Shown: positions 7,052 to 15,348 of the stretch, piece after piece
How positions within the stretch are numbered: position 1 is the first letter of the stretch
Layout of the letters: each line of letters opens with the position of its first letter
From: Streptomyces sp. ITFR-16
GTDB lineage: Bacteria > Actinomycetota > Actinomycetes > Streptomycetales > Streptomycetaceae
Assembly (NCBI RefSeq): GCF_031844705.1
Contig: NZ_CP134609.1
Location: forward strand, 7,254,001-7,318,000
Direction of reading: 5' to 3'
DNA length: 64,000 bases
Notes under the pieces: generated by a model
Databases searched by the model: none
Seen by the model: the letters and a program-made list of their open reading frames with translations, nothing else
What the model was told of the DNA's origin: nothing
Position numbers and translations under genes: made by a program

Positions 7052-9397
7052 TCACGGCGCCCAGGGCGCCTCCACCGCCCAAGTGGTGTCCTCGGTGAAC
7101 GTGGCAGGGTTGTCCCAGGCGTGGCCGCCGCCCGGGGTGGCCAGCCACACCTCCGAGTCGATGTGGCGCAGATAGCTGCCCGGCAGATTGGCGCTGGACA
7201 GCCGCACCCCGCCCGTCCCGCCGACCGCGCACCAGGTGGCGTCGGCCTTGAACAGCGCCGAGCCGTCGTTGGCGTCCCGCCGGACCCGGAAGTTCTGGTG
7301 CCGCAGGTACTCGCCGGGATAGTTGCGGGACTCCAGCGAGTAGCAGTTGCTGTTGGCGAGCCCGGTGACGATCTTCCAGGTGGCGTCGTTCTTCAGCAGC
7401 GCGCTGCTCCCGCCGTCGACGACGGCGGTGAAGGCCAGCGCGTCCTGATGGCGCAGATACTTGGTGGTGTGCCCCGGTGTGGTGACCCGCAGGGACTTGT
7501 ACTGCCCGGTGGGCAGGGTCACCGGCGGGGCGGGGTTGCGGGATGCGTTGATGAGGGCCTGGTTGGCGGCCTTCACCCGTGCGGTGTCCACCTTGACGAC
7601 CTGACGGTCGTAGGTGAGCAGCCCGTTGGCCTCGTTCTCCACATCGGTGATCTCCGTGTAGACGGAGGCGGAGAGGCCCGCGGGCAGCTGGCCGACCCGG
7701 ATGCTGTCGAGCAGACCGACGAACCGGTTGTTCAGCGCGGCGACGCTCGCCTGGTCCTCGTAGCTGAAGCCACCGCCGGGGAACCACTCGTGGCCCGGGA
7801 CCTTGTAGCCGAGGCCGCCGAACTCGCCGAGGACGGCCGCCCGGGTCGCCGTCGGGGCGGTGTTGCCGGGGCCGACGTAGATGTGGTTGTCGACCACGTC
7901 CCCGTTGCCGCCGTCCACCGACCCGCAGCAGTTGACCCCGCTCATGTTGTTCACCAGGCGGGACGGGTCGTACGCCTTCACCTCGTTGGCGATCCTGGCC
8001 TGGTCGTACTGGCCCCAGCCTTCGTTCTGGTCCACCCACATCACCAGCGAGGGCGAGCTGCGGTGCTGGTCGATGATCGCGTGGAACTCGGACTCCCACT
8101 GGGTGCGGGCCGCGGAGTCGGGGCTCTTGCCCGTGTCCATGGCCGGCATGTCCTGCCAGACCAGCAGGCCCAGCTTGTCCGCCCAGTAGAACCAGCGCTG
8201 CGGTTCGACCTTGATGTGCTTGCGGACCATGTTGAACCCGAGGTCCTTGTGGGCCTGGAGGTCCGACTTCAGGGCGGCGTCGGTCGGCGCGGTGTAGATG
8301 CCGTCCGGCCAGTAGCCCTGGTCCAGGGTGCCGGTCTGGAACACGAACTTTCCGTTGAGCACCGGGCGCAGCACTCCGTCGACCTTCGCCACGGCGATCG
8401 ACCGCATGCCCGCGTAGCTGCCCGCCGAGTCGGTGACCGCCGAGCCGTCGAGCAGCTCCGCCTTCACGTCGTACAGGAACGGGTCCTCCGGGGTCCACAG
8501 ATGCGCGTTCGGCACCGGCACGGAGATCTCGGAGCCGGCGGTCCCGGTGGCCGTGCCGACCACGCTGCCGCCGCTGGAGACGGTGACCCGGGCCGTGCGC
8601 CCGGCCGCCCCGGCGGTCTGCACCTTCACGCGCAGGGTGCTGTCGCCCAGGTTCGGCGTCATGTCCAGCCGGGTGATGTGGGCGGCCGCGACCGGCTCCA
8701 GCCAGACCGTCTGCCAGATGCCGGAGGCGGCGGTGTAGAAGATCCCGCCGCCGTTGTGCGGCTGCACGTCATTGATGCGCTGCTTGCCGACGGCCTGCCC
8801 GCCGGTCTGCGTCGGGTCGTAGACGGAGACCACGACCGTGTTCGTCCCGCCGTTGAGCTGCGGGGTGATGTCGTAGGCGAACGAGTCGTAGCCGCCCTTG
8901 TGCGCGCCGACCTGGGTGCCGTTGACCCAGACCGTGGTCTGCCAGTCGGACGCGCCGAAGTTGAGCTCGACCCGGCGGCCGTTCCAGTCGCTCGGCACGG
9001 TGAAGGTGCGCTTGTACCAGAGCTTGTCGTTCTCGGTGATCCTGCGCTGGATGCCCGAGAGCGCGGACTCCGCGACGAAGGGGACCCGGATCTGGTCGGG
9101 GAAGGACGCGGGCTGCCCGGCGTCCCGGCCGGTCACCGCGAAGTCCCAGATGCCGTTGAGATTGGCCCAGTCGGGGCGGGTCAGCTGCGGGCGCGGATAC
9201 TCCGGCAGCGGCTTGTCGACCGGGACCTGACCGGTCCAGGGCGTGGTCATGGGAGAGGGCTTGGGCGACCAGGACGCGGCACCGGCCGGCGTCGAGCCGA
9301 GCCCCACCAGCGCGGTGGACACCAGCGCCAGCAGTCCCGTGCCGGCGATCGCGCGTCTCCACCACGGTCTGCGGCCGGGTACACGTAAGCGGCTCAT
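7052..9397 (-). CDS. Secreted GH2 hydrolase with C-terminal CBM42 (AbfB) domain
   Basis: A 781-residue exported hydrolase: signal peptide (about 1-41, GRRPWWRRA then a hydrophobic core, ending AGAAS), GH2 sugar-binding domain from about 60, Ig-like domain, TIM barrel with acid/base E459 in VDQNEGWG and nucleophile E525 in LGEFGGLG, and a C-terminal arabinofuranose-binding AbfB/CBM42 domain (about 640-781) with three YLRHQ/DATW-type motifs. The GH2 core is paralogous to the gene at 3060: both have RKHIKVE, ADKLGLLVWQD and the unusual SGVNCC. GAAGGAGAC lies just before ATG 9397. It is the second gene of a minus-strand operon, 52 bases behind the GH127 gene. A furanoside-binding module beside a GH2 core fits a furanosidase, possibly for galactofuranose, whose ring resembles L-arabinofuranose; this is inference. 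Confidence 0.8.
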   Translation of the reverse strand: MSRLRVPGRRPWWRRAIAGTGLLALVSTALVGLGSTPAGAASWSPKPSPMTTPWTGQVPVDKPLPEYPRPQLTRPDWANLNGIWDFAVTGRDAGQPASFPDQIRVPFVAESALSGIQRRITENDKLWYKRTFTVPSDWNGRRVELNFGASDWQTTVWVNGTQVGAHKGGYDSFAYDITPQLNGGTNTVVVSVYDPTQTGGQAVGKQRINDVQPHNGGGIFYTAASGIWQTVWLEPVAAAHITRLDMTPNLGDSTLRVKVQTAGAAGRTARVTVSSGGSVVGTATGTAGSEISVPVPNAHLWTPEDPFLYDVKAELLDGSAVTDSAGSYAGMRSIAVAKVDGVLRPVLNGKFVFQTGTLDQGYWPDGIYTAPTDAALKSDLQAHKDLGFNMVRKHIKVEPQRWFYWADKLGLLVWQDMPAMDTGKSPDSAARTQWESEFHAIIDQHRSSPSLVMWVDQNEGWGQYDQARIANEVKAYDPSRLVNNMSGVNCCGSVDGGNGDVVDNHIYVGPGNTAPTATRAAVLGEFGGLGYKVPGHEWFPGGGFSYEDQASVAALNNRFVGLLDSIRVGQLPAGLSASVYTEITDVENEANGLLTYDRQVVKVDTARVKAANQALINASRNPAPPVTLPTGQYKSLRVTTPGHTTKYLRHQDALAFTAVVDGGSSALLKNDATWKIVTGLANSNCYSLESRNYPGEYLRHQNFRVRRDANDGSALFKADATWCAVGGTGGVRLSSANLPGSYLRHIDSEVWLATPGGGHAWDNPATFTEDTTWAVEAPWAP

Positions 9398-9449
9398 CGA
9401 TGTGTCTCCTTCGTCGTGTTACGGGGAGCGGGTGTGGAACAGCCGGGGG

Positions 9450-11894
9450 TCAGACGAGTTGCCAGAGGTGGTCGTCGGTGCCGTTGTCGTCGAACTGGAC
9501 GACGTGGGCGCTGTCTTCGGTGGACATGGTGTCGACGCCGAGGACCTTGCCGGAGTGGCGGTTGCGGATGCGGTACCAGCCGTCGCCGTCGGGCACGAGC
9601 TGCCAGAGGTGGTCGTCGGTGCCGTTGTCGTCGAACTGGACGACGTGGGCGCTGTTCTCGGTGGACATGGTGTCGACGCCGAGGACCTTGCCGGAGTGGC
9701 GGTTGCGGATGCGGTACCAGCCGTCGCCCTCGGGCACGAGCCGCCAGTCGTGGTCGTCGGTGCCCGTGTCGCCGAACTGGACGACATGGGCGCTGTTGGC
9801 CGTGGACATGCTGTCGACGCCGAGCACCTTGCCCGAGTGGCGGTTGCGGACGCGGTACCAGCGCTGGGAGAACCAGGGCCGCCCGTCCGGGCCGGCCGCG
9901 GGGAACGCGGTGATGCGCAGCCGCGCCGCGCCCATCGGGACGAGCGTGACCTCCTGGACCGGCTCGGCGCTGCGGGCCGGGCCGTCCTGGAGCGGGGTGA
10001 CGACGTGTTCCTCGTCCGCCGTCCACTCAGGAATGCGGCGCGCCCTCGCGGTCATGGTCAGCGGGGTGCCGTCCAGCGTGAACGGGTTGTCGTCCTTGAC
10101 ACGGCGGACCGTGTGGGCGCGCAGGGAGGCGGCGGGCTCGTTCTGGTCCAGGACGAGCCCGTAGTTCCACGGACCGGTGGCGTGCACCGCGTACTCCGGG
10201 AACCGGTCGGTGCCGCCGATCCGCTCGTACGCCTCACCGATCCTCAGCGAGTACGTCAGCGGCCCCCGGTCCACGCTGACGGCGCCGTGGTTGTGCTCCC
10301 AGGTGCGCACGGTGGTCCGCTGCGGGAAGCGCAGGGTCACCCGGTCGCCGTCGGCCCAGGTGCGCTCGACCCGGGTGAAGGCCGGTCCGGCGGGGGCCTC
10401 GGCCCGTTGTCCGTTCACCTCGATCTCGGGCGCGTCGCACCAGGCGGGCACGCGCAGGACGAGCGGGAAGCGCAGGGGCTTCGGCGCCCGCAGGGTCAGC
10501 GTGACCGTGTCCGTGAAGGGGTAGCCGGTCTCCTCGGTGAAGGTGACCTCGGTGCCGTCGGCGACCTTGGCCGTCACCTCGCAGGCGGCGTACATCGCGG
10601 CCGCGAGACCGCCGTCCGGGGTGGCGAGCCACAGCTCCTCGGTGAAGTACGGCCAGCCCGTGCCGTAGTTGTGCGGGCAGCAGCGGTACTGGTCGACGCC
10701 GGGCAGGAACGCCTGCATGGCGAAGCCGTTCTGGAACTGCCGGTCCTGCTTGGGGACGTTGTCCAGGTCCACGCTGTTGGCGCTGGTGATGTAGTGGACG
10801 GCCTTGCCCGACGGGTCGAGCGAGGCCGGCAGCGAGTTGAACGCCAGCTCCTCGCAGCGGTCGGCCCACAGCGGGTCGCCCGTGATCCGGGTGAGCAGCT
10901 GGTGGCTGGCCATGAACTCGACGATGCCGCAGGTCTCGAAGCCCTGCCGGGGGTCGCCGTGCCCGGGGCGCGCGTTCTCGTCCCCGGCGAAGCCGCCGCC
11001 GGGGAACTGGCCGTACTGGTCCATGGCCTTGCCGTACGTCCCGTACGTATTGCGGGTGTCCTGGGCCGAACCGCTGCGCAGGGCGTACTGGGCGGGCTCG
11101 CGGAAGCCCTGCGCGATGTTCACGTTGTGCGGGTTGACCAGGTTGTCGCCCCAGTCGGCACCGTTGGCGTGGATCTTGTCGGCGAGGTCCAGGAGGAAGG
11201 TGTCCCCGGTGCGGTTGAAGAGCCAGAAGACGCTGTCCAGGCCGTCGCCCCAGCGCAGGGCGATCCAGCTGGTGTTGAACGCGCCGGGCCCCTGGGCGTT
11301 CATGTAGCGGAAGAACCTGCTGAGGAAGGGGATGACCCGGGTGTCGCCGGAGTACTCCTGCCAGGAGCGCAGGGCCTGCACCAGCGGCAGGAACGGCCAG
11401 AAGTCCGGGCCTCCGTTGAGCGAGGTGCGCAGCGCCCTGGGGCCGAAGAACCCGTCGGACTGCTGGGTGGCGAGGATCGCGTCGAACCAGCGCCGCACCG
11501 CCGCGAGGGCCGTGGCGTCGCCCGTGACGATCGCGAGGTCGGTGTAGCCGCGCAGCCAGTACGGGACCTCCTCCCAGCCGCCGAGCTCGGGGCGGACCCA
11601 GCCGGTCGCGCCGAAGTCCAGGAAGTGCGAGAACTCCTCGTAGCGCCCGCACAGGCCGTCCAGCTGGAGCTTCAGCTGTCCGGCGAGCCAGCCGCGCGCG
11701 GTGACCCGGCCGGGCGGGAGCTTGAGGAACGCGGTGGGGTGCAGGGGGTCGGCGTTGGGGGAGTAGTGGCCGCCGTGGGCCGGCTCCGCCCGGTTCCCGG
11801 CGGCGGTCGCGGTGGCCGACCAGCGGCCTGCGGCTGTCGTCGCGGCGACGGTGGCCAGGGCCGAGGTCATGAGTTGTCTGCGGTTCAGGGGCAT
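9450..11894 (-). CDS. Secreted GH127 (DUF1680) furanosidase with three ricin-type lectin repeats
   Basis: An 814-residue exported protein. A signal peptide covers about residues 1-32 (NRRQLMTSALATVAA, possibly Tat-like with RR). The GH127 (alpha/alpha)6 catalytic domain follows, then beta domains. The zinc-thiolate site of the family (Glu-x-Cys plus Cys-Cys) is present as E320-T-C322 and C405-C406 in QYRCCPHN, with E306 as a possible acid/base. The C-terminus (about 674-814) is three tandem 47-residue ricin-B/CBM13-like units, each with WYRIRNRHSGKVLGVD, likely sugar-binding. Characterised GH127 enzymes remove beta-L-arabinofuranose; the same ring configuration corresponds to alpha-D-galactofuranose, so that substrate is possible (inference). 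ATG 11894 has AGGAG upstream. It is the first gene of the operon with 7052, divergent from the importer. Confidence 0.82.
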   Translation of the reverse strand: MPLNRRQLMTSALATVAATTAAGRWSATATAAGNRAEPAHGGHYSPNADPLHPTAFLKLPPGRVTARGWLAGQLKLQLDGLCGRYEEFSHFLDFGATGWVRPELGGWEEVPYWLRGYTDLAIVTGDATALAAVRRWFDAILATQQSDGFFGPRALRTSLNGGPDFWPFLPLVQALRSWQEYSGDTRVIPFLSRFFRYMNAQGPGAFNTSWIALRWGDGLDSVFWLFNRTGDTFLLDLADKIHANGADWGDNLVNPHNVNIAQGFREPAQYALRSGSAQDTRNTYGTYGKAMDQYGQFPGGGFAGDENARPGHGDPRQGFETCGIVEFMASHQLLTRITGDPLWADRCEELAFNSLPASLDPSGKAVHYITSANSVDLDNVPKQDRQFQNGFAMQAFLPGVDQYRCCPHNYGTGWPYFTEELWLATPDGGLAAAMYAACEVTAKVADGTEVTFTEETGYPFTDTVTLTLRAPKPLRFPLVLRVPAWCDAPEIEVNGQRAEAPAGPAFTRVERTWADGDRVTLRFPQRTTVRTWEHNHGAVSVDRGPLTYSLRIGEAYERIGGTDRFPEYAVHATGPWNYGLVLDQNEPAASLRAHTVRRVKDDNPFTLDGTPLTMTARARRIPEWTADEEHVVTPLQDGPARSAEPVQEVTLVPMGAARLRITAFPAAGPDGRPWFSQRWYRVRNRHSGKVLGVDSMSTANSAHVVQFGDTGTDDHDWRLVPEGDGWYRIRNRHSGKVLGVDTMSTENSAHVVQFDDNGTDDHLWQLVPDGDGWYRIRNRHSGKVLGVDTMSTEDSAHVVQFDDNGTDDHLWQLV
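9452..9870 (-). repeat. Three tandem 141-base repeats encoding lectin units
   Basis: The 3' end of the GH127 gene consists of three 141-base units (about 9452-9592, 9593-9733 and 9734-9870). GCCAGAGGTGG begins at 9461 and 9602, and the related GCCAGTCGTGG at 9743, exactly 141 bases apart. The first two copies differ at only about four positions; the third is clearly more diverged. This points to a recent in-frame duplication of the C-terminal unit. Confidence 0.9.
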
Positions 11895-12042
11895 GGAGGG
11901 GGGCTCCTGCTCTGCCGGCCGTGCGGGGACTCCGGCGGCTCGGGGAAGGCACATGACACTGACGTGGTGCGACGGTGCGTCCGGTCCGGGCCGGACGCGC
12001 GCATGACGAAGAGCGCCGTCACGACCGGGAAGACGGGCGGGG

Positions 12043-12064
12043 CAACGCTCTTGCAACGTTGGAA
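12043..12064. promoter_or_regulatory. LacI-type operator candidate on the GH127 side
   Basis: CAACGCTCTTGC runs directly into GCAACGTTGG; CAACGTTG at 12054-12061 is a perfect palindrome centred on CG, like the operators at 341 and 41721. It lies about 160 bases upstream of the GH127 start codon. Confidence 0.5.
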
Positions 12065-12195
12065 AATTGGGTTCCGGCGGTATGACAGCACGCCGCCGGT
12101 CGGCTGTCCAGGGTTACGGCAGTAACCCGTGGGCCGGGGGCGCCCGTTCGTGCCGCGCGGCTCCGACACATTTTGGAAACGCATCGACAACGCTC

Positions 12196-12233
12196 TTGCC
12201 GCCTGTGCCGCGCCGCCTATATAACGTTGTAAA
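12196..12233 (+). promoter_or_regulatory. Promoter and overlapping LacI-type operator of the importer operon
   Basis: TTGCCG at 12196-12201 and TATATA at 12218-12223 (16-base spacer), or TATAAC at 12220-12225 (18-base spacer), form a plausible vegetative promoter. The imperfect palindrome TATAACGTTGTA, centred at 12225-12226, covers the -10 box, a position that would block RNA polymerase. Confidence 0.55.
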
Positions 12234-12399
12234 CCGAGCCGCCGAGAGGCCGCGCAGGCTCTCACGACCGCAGTTTGTCCAGCTAGCGGGGTCGTGAGGA
12301 ATGCAGTGACATCAGCCGCCGAGCGGCCGATGCATCGTCCAGCCATGACCGACCGCACGCCCCTCGGCGTGCCGTCATCCCGCCAAGGAGCTCCCGCGC

Positions 12400-13485
12400 A
12401 TGATGATCCAGCGCCGATCCCGTACCCTCGCCGTGGCCTGTCTCCTCGCCGCCACCGCCACGCTGGCCGCCACCGGCTGCTCCAAGTCGGAGACCTCGGA
12501 CAGCGCGAGCGCCGACAGCAGCCAGGGTGCCCAGGCGGCCAAGTCCCCCGAGTCGTCCTCCGGTTCCGGCTGCTCGCTGCAGACCTACGGAGCGCCCAAG
12601 CTGGACCTGAAGGACGCCGTGGTCGGCTTCTCCCAGTCGGAGAAGGAGGCCAACCCGTTCCGTATCGCCGAGACCCAGTCCATCAAGGACGAGGCCAAGA
12701 AGGTCGGCGTCAAGAAGCTGCTCACCACCAACGCGCAGTCGCAGCTGTCCAAGCAGATCAGCGACATCCAGGACATGCTGTCGCAGGGCGCCCAGTTCCT
12801 CATCGTCGCCCCGCTGAACTCCGACGGCCTGGAGCCGGCGCTGAAGGCCGCCGCCGCCAAGAAGGTGCCGGTCCTGACCATCGACCGCAAGGTCAACTCC
12901 ACCGCGTGCAAGGACTACGTGGCCTTCCTCGGCTCCGACTTCGTCGAGCAGGGCAAGCGCGCCGCCGACGCGATGATCAAGGTGACCGGCGGCAAGGGCA
13001 AGGTCGCCATCCTCCTCGGCGCCTCGGGCAACAACGTCACCACCGACCGCACCAAGGGCTTCGTCGACCAGCTCAAGGCCAAGGCCCCCGACCTGAAGAT
13101 CGTCGCCCAGCAGACCGGCGAGTTCGCCCGTGACAAGGGCCAGCAGGTCATGGAGCAGCTCATCCAGTCCAAGCCCGACATCACCGCCGTCTACGCGGAG
13201 AACGACGAGATGGGCCTCGGCGCCGTCACCGCGCTCAAGGCCGCCGGCAAGAAGCCCGGCAAGGACGTCAAGATCGTCTCCGTCGACGGCACCCGCAACG
13301 CCGTCCAGGCCCTGGTCAACGGCGAGTACAACGGCGTCATCGAGTCGAACCCGCGCTTCGGCCCGCTGGCCTTCGCGACCGCCCAGAAGTTCTACGGCGG
13401 CGAGGAGATCCCGGAGAACGTGATCATCACCGACCGCGCCTACGACGAGTCCAACGCCAAGGCCTCGCTCGGCGGCGCGTTCTGA
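12400..13485 (+). CDS. Sugar ABC transporter substrate-binding lipoprotein (YtfQ/RbsB family)
   Basis: A 361-residue lipoprotein that should be anchored outside the membrane and deliver a monosaccharide to the importer encoded downstream. The signal ends in a lipobox LAATGC with the lipidated cysteine C27, followed by a Ser/Asp-rich linker. The rest is a type-I periplasmic-binding fold of the Peripla_BP_4 class, with AVVGFSQSEKEANPFR at the start of the first lobe, ILLGASGNNVTTDRTKGF at the hinge and YAENDEMGLGAVTALK in the second lobe. The QSE(x)NPFR start and NNVTTDR hinge resemble YtfQ, the E. coli galactofuranose-binding protein (recalled similarity, not a search). AAGGAG at 12385-12390 precedes ATG 12400. 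First gene of SBP-ATPase-permease-permease. Confidence 0.88.
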   Translation: MMIQRRSRTLAVACLLAATATLAATGCSKSETSDSASADSSQGAQAAKSPESSSGSGCSLQTYGAPKLDLKDAVVGFSQSEKEANPFRIAETQSIKDEAKKVGVKKLLTTNAQSQLSKQISDIQDMLSQGAQFLIVAPLNSDGLEPALKAAAAKKVPVLTIDRKVNSTACKDYVAFLGSDFVEQGKRAADAMIKVTGGKGKVAILLGASGNNVTTDRTKGFVDQLKAKAPDLKIVAQQTGEFARDKGQQVMEQLIQSKPDITAVYAENDEMGLGAVTALKAAGKKPGKDVKIVSVDGTRNAVQALVNGEYNGVIESNPRFGPLAFATAQKFYGGEEIPENVIITDRAYDESNAKASLGGAF

Positions 13486-13540
13486 CCGACCCCGGCACCA
13501 CCTGCCCGTAGCACCCGCAGGGGAACCCGCCGGTCCGGAA

Positions 13541-13570
13541 CGGGCCGCGTACCGATCCGTACGCGGCCCG
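13541..13570 (+). terminator. Hairpin between the binding-protein and ATPase genes
   Basis: A perfect 12-base stem (13541-13552 and 13559-13570, loop CGATCC) 55 bases after the binding-protein stop codon. Because the ATPase and permeases need this transcript, it is better read as a partial terminator or RNA-stabilising stem giving excess binding protein. Confidence 0.6.
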
Positions 13571-13680
13571 TCCGGTCCACGGCCGTGTCCCCAGCGGCGC
13601 ACCGCCGCCGTGACGCTCCCACCCGTCACGGCGGCCGGCCGGGCCCACACCCTTGGAAGAGCGGAAGGCCAAGACCAGCC

Positions 13681-15348
13681 ATGGCACCACCCGAAGCAGT
13701 ACCGCAGCCGCCGGAGCCGGCCGCCGGCACGAAGGAGGCGACCGCGCCCGGCGCCCTCGTGAAGGAGGCCGCAGGCACGAAGGACGCCCCCGCCCCGGCC
13801 GTCCTGGAAGCCCGCTCGGTGAGCAAGCGATTCCCTGGCGTCGTCGCTCTCGACGGAGTCTCCTTCTCCCTGCGCGCCGGGGAGACCCACGCACTGGTCG
13901 GGGAGAACGGGGCCGGGAAGTCCACCCTGATCAAGGTGCTCACCGGTGTCTACCAGCCCGACGAGGGCGAACTGCGGCTGGCCGGAGAACAGGTCGCCTT
14001 CGCCCGGCCGTTCGAGGCCCAGCACGCCGGCATCTCCACGATCTACCAGGAGGTGAATCTCGTCCCGCTGATGAGCGTGGCGCGCAACATCTTCCTCGGA
14101 CGTGAGCCGAAGAACCGTTTCGGCCTGATCGACTTCGCCCGTATGAACCGCGAGACCACCGAACTGCTCGACGGCTTCGGCGTCCGCGTCGACCCCAGGC
14201 GGCCGCTGCACACCCTGGGCATCGGCACCCAGCAGATGGTCGCCCTGGCCCGCGCCGTCTCGGTCAACGCCCAGGTCGTTATCATGGACGAGCCCACCTC
14301 CTCGCTGGAGCCGCGCGAGGTCGAGACCCTCTTCCGGGTCATCGAGGACCTGCGCGCCCGCGGCATCGCCGTGCTCTACGTCAGCCACCGCATGGAAGAG
14401 CTCTACCGGATCTGCGACCGGGTCACCGTGCTCCGCGACGGCCGCCACATCCACACCGGCGACCTCGCCGACCTCGACCGCATGCAGCTCGTCTCGATGA
14501 TGCTCGGCCGGGACATGGCCGAGGTCCGGCGCTCCGGACTCACCAACTTCGACTCCGAGGGCCACGACGCCTCCCGTACCCCCGTCCTCACCGCGACCGG
14601 CCTCTCCCGCAACCACCAGCTCCACGACATCTCCCTGGAGCTGTACGCGGGCGAGGTGCTCGGCCTCGGTGGCCTCCTCGGCTCCGGCCGCAGCGAGACC
14701 GCCAAGGCCCTGGCCGGCGCGCTGAGCCTGGACTCCGGCGAACTGAGCGTCGGCGGACGCACCCTGCGCCGCCTCACCTCCGCCGGCGCCATCCGCGCCG
14801 GCATCAGCCTGCTGCCCGAGGACCGCAAGGCCGAGGGCATCGTCCCCGGCCTCTCGGTCCGCGAGAACATCGTGCTGGCCGCGATGCCCCGCCTCTCCCG
14901 CGCCGGAATCGTCTCCCGTGCCAAGCAGGACCGCATCGTGGAGATCTTCATGAAGCGGCTGAGGATCAAGGCCGCGAGCCCCGAGCAGAAGGTCGGCGAA
15001 CTCTCCGGCGGCAACCAGCAGAAGGTCCTGCTCGCCCGCTGGCTATGCCTGGAGCCCAAGGTCCTGCTGCTCGACGAGCCCACCCGCGGCATCGACGTCG
15101 GCGCCAAGGCCGAGGTCCAGAGCCTCATCGACGACCTCGCCCGCGAGGGCCTCGCCGTCCTGCTCATCTCCTCCGACATCGAGGAACTCATCGAGGGCGC
15201 CGACCGCATCGTCGTCCTGCGCGGCGGCGCGGTCGCGGGCGAACTGGCCGGCGACGAGGTGGCCGAGAGCCATCTGCTCGAAGTACTCGCCGACCACTCA
15301 CCGGCACCCGCAGGGAAGGCGCCGGCCGCCAAGGAGGACCCCCGATGA
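13681..15348 (+). CDS. Sugar ABC transporter ATPase with two ABC domains (YtfR/RbsA family)
   Basis: A 555-residue cytosolic ATPase energising the importer. An Ala/Pro/Lys-rich N-terminal tail of about 40 residues precedes the first ABC domain: Walker A GENGAGKST at 74-82, a degenerate signature LGIGTQQMV, Walker B VVIMDEPTSSLE near 199-210. The second domain lacks a full Walker A (GLGGLLGSGRSET), has a normal signature LSGGNQQKV at 441-449 and Walker B VLLLDEPTRGID. This asymmetric pattern is normal for the monosaccharide (CUT2) family. ATG 13681 was chosen because GGAAG lies upstream and longer in-frame starts run through the intergenic hairpin. The 3' end overlaps the first permease start (ATGA), so translation is coupled. 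Confidence 0.92.
   Translation: MAPPEAVPQPPEPAAGTKEATAPGALVKEAAGTKDAPAPAVLEARSVSKRFPGVVALDGVSFSLRAGETHALVGENGAGKSTLIKVLTGVYQPDEGELRLAGEQVAFARPFEAQHAGISTIYQEVNLVPLMSVARNIFLGREPKNRFGLIDFARMNRETTELLDGFGVRVDPRRPLHTLGIGTQQMVALARAVSVNAQVVIMDEPTSSLEPREVETLFRVIEDLRARGIAVLYVSHRMEELYRICDRVTVLRDGRHIHTGDLADLDRMQLVSMMLGRDMAEVRRSGLTNFDSEGHDASRTPVLTATGLSRNHQLHDISLELYAGEVLGLGGLLGSGRSETAKALAGALSLDSGELSVGGRTLRRLTSAGAIRAGISLLPEDRKAEGIVPGLSVRENIVLAAMPRLSRAGIVSRAKQDRIVEIFMKRLRIKAASPEQKVGELSGGNQQKVLLARWLCLEPKVLLLDEPTRGIDVGAKAEVQSLIDDLAREGLAVLLISSDIEELIEGADRIVVLRGGAVAGELAGDEVAESHLLEVLADHSPAPAGKAPAAKEDPR

Larger units (their letters stand above)
11895..12399. promoter_or_regulatory. Divergent regulatory region between the GH127 operon and the importer operon
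   Basis: This 505-base gap holds no supported gene. It contains two LacI-like palindromes (12054-12061 and 12218-12233), two copies of CAACGCTCTTGC (12043-12054 and 12188-12199), a probable promoter for the importer, and an AT-rich patch around 12060-12070. The symmetric placement of related elements near each start suggests joint control of both transcripts by a LacI regulator, most simply the one encoded at 17476. Confidence 0.6.

Noticed and set aside
9452..9870. CRISPR-like array because of regular repeats
   Set aside because: The 141-base units are in frame and contiguous, without spacers, and encode ricin-type lectin repeats.
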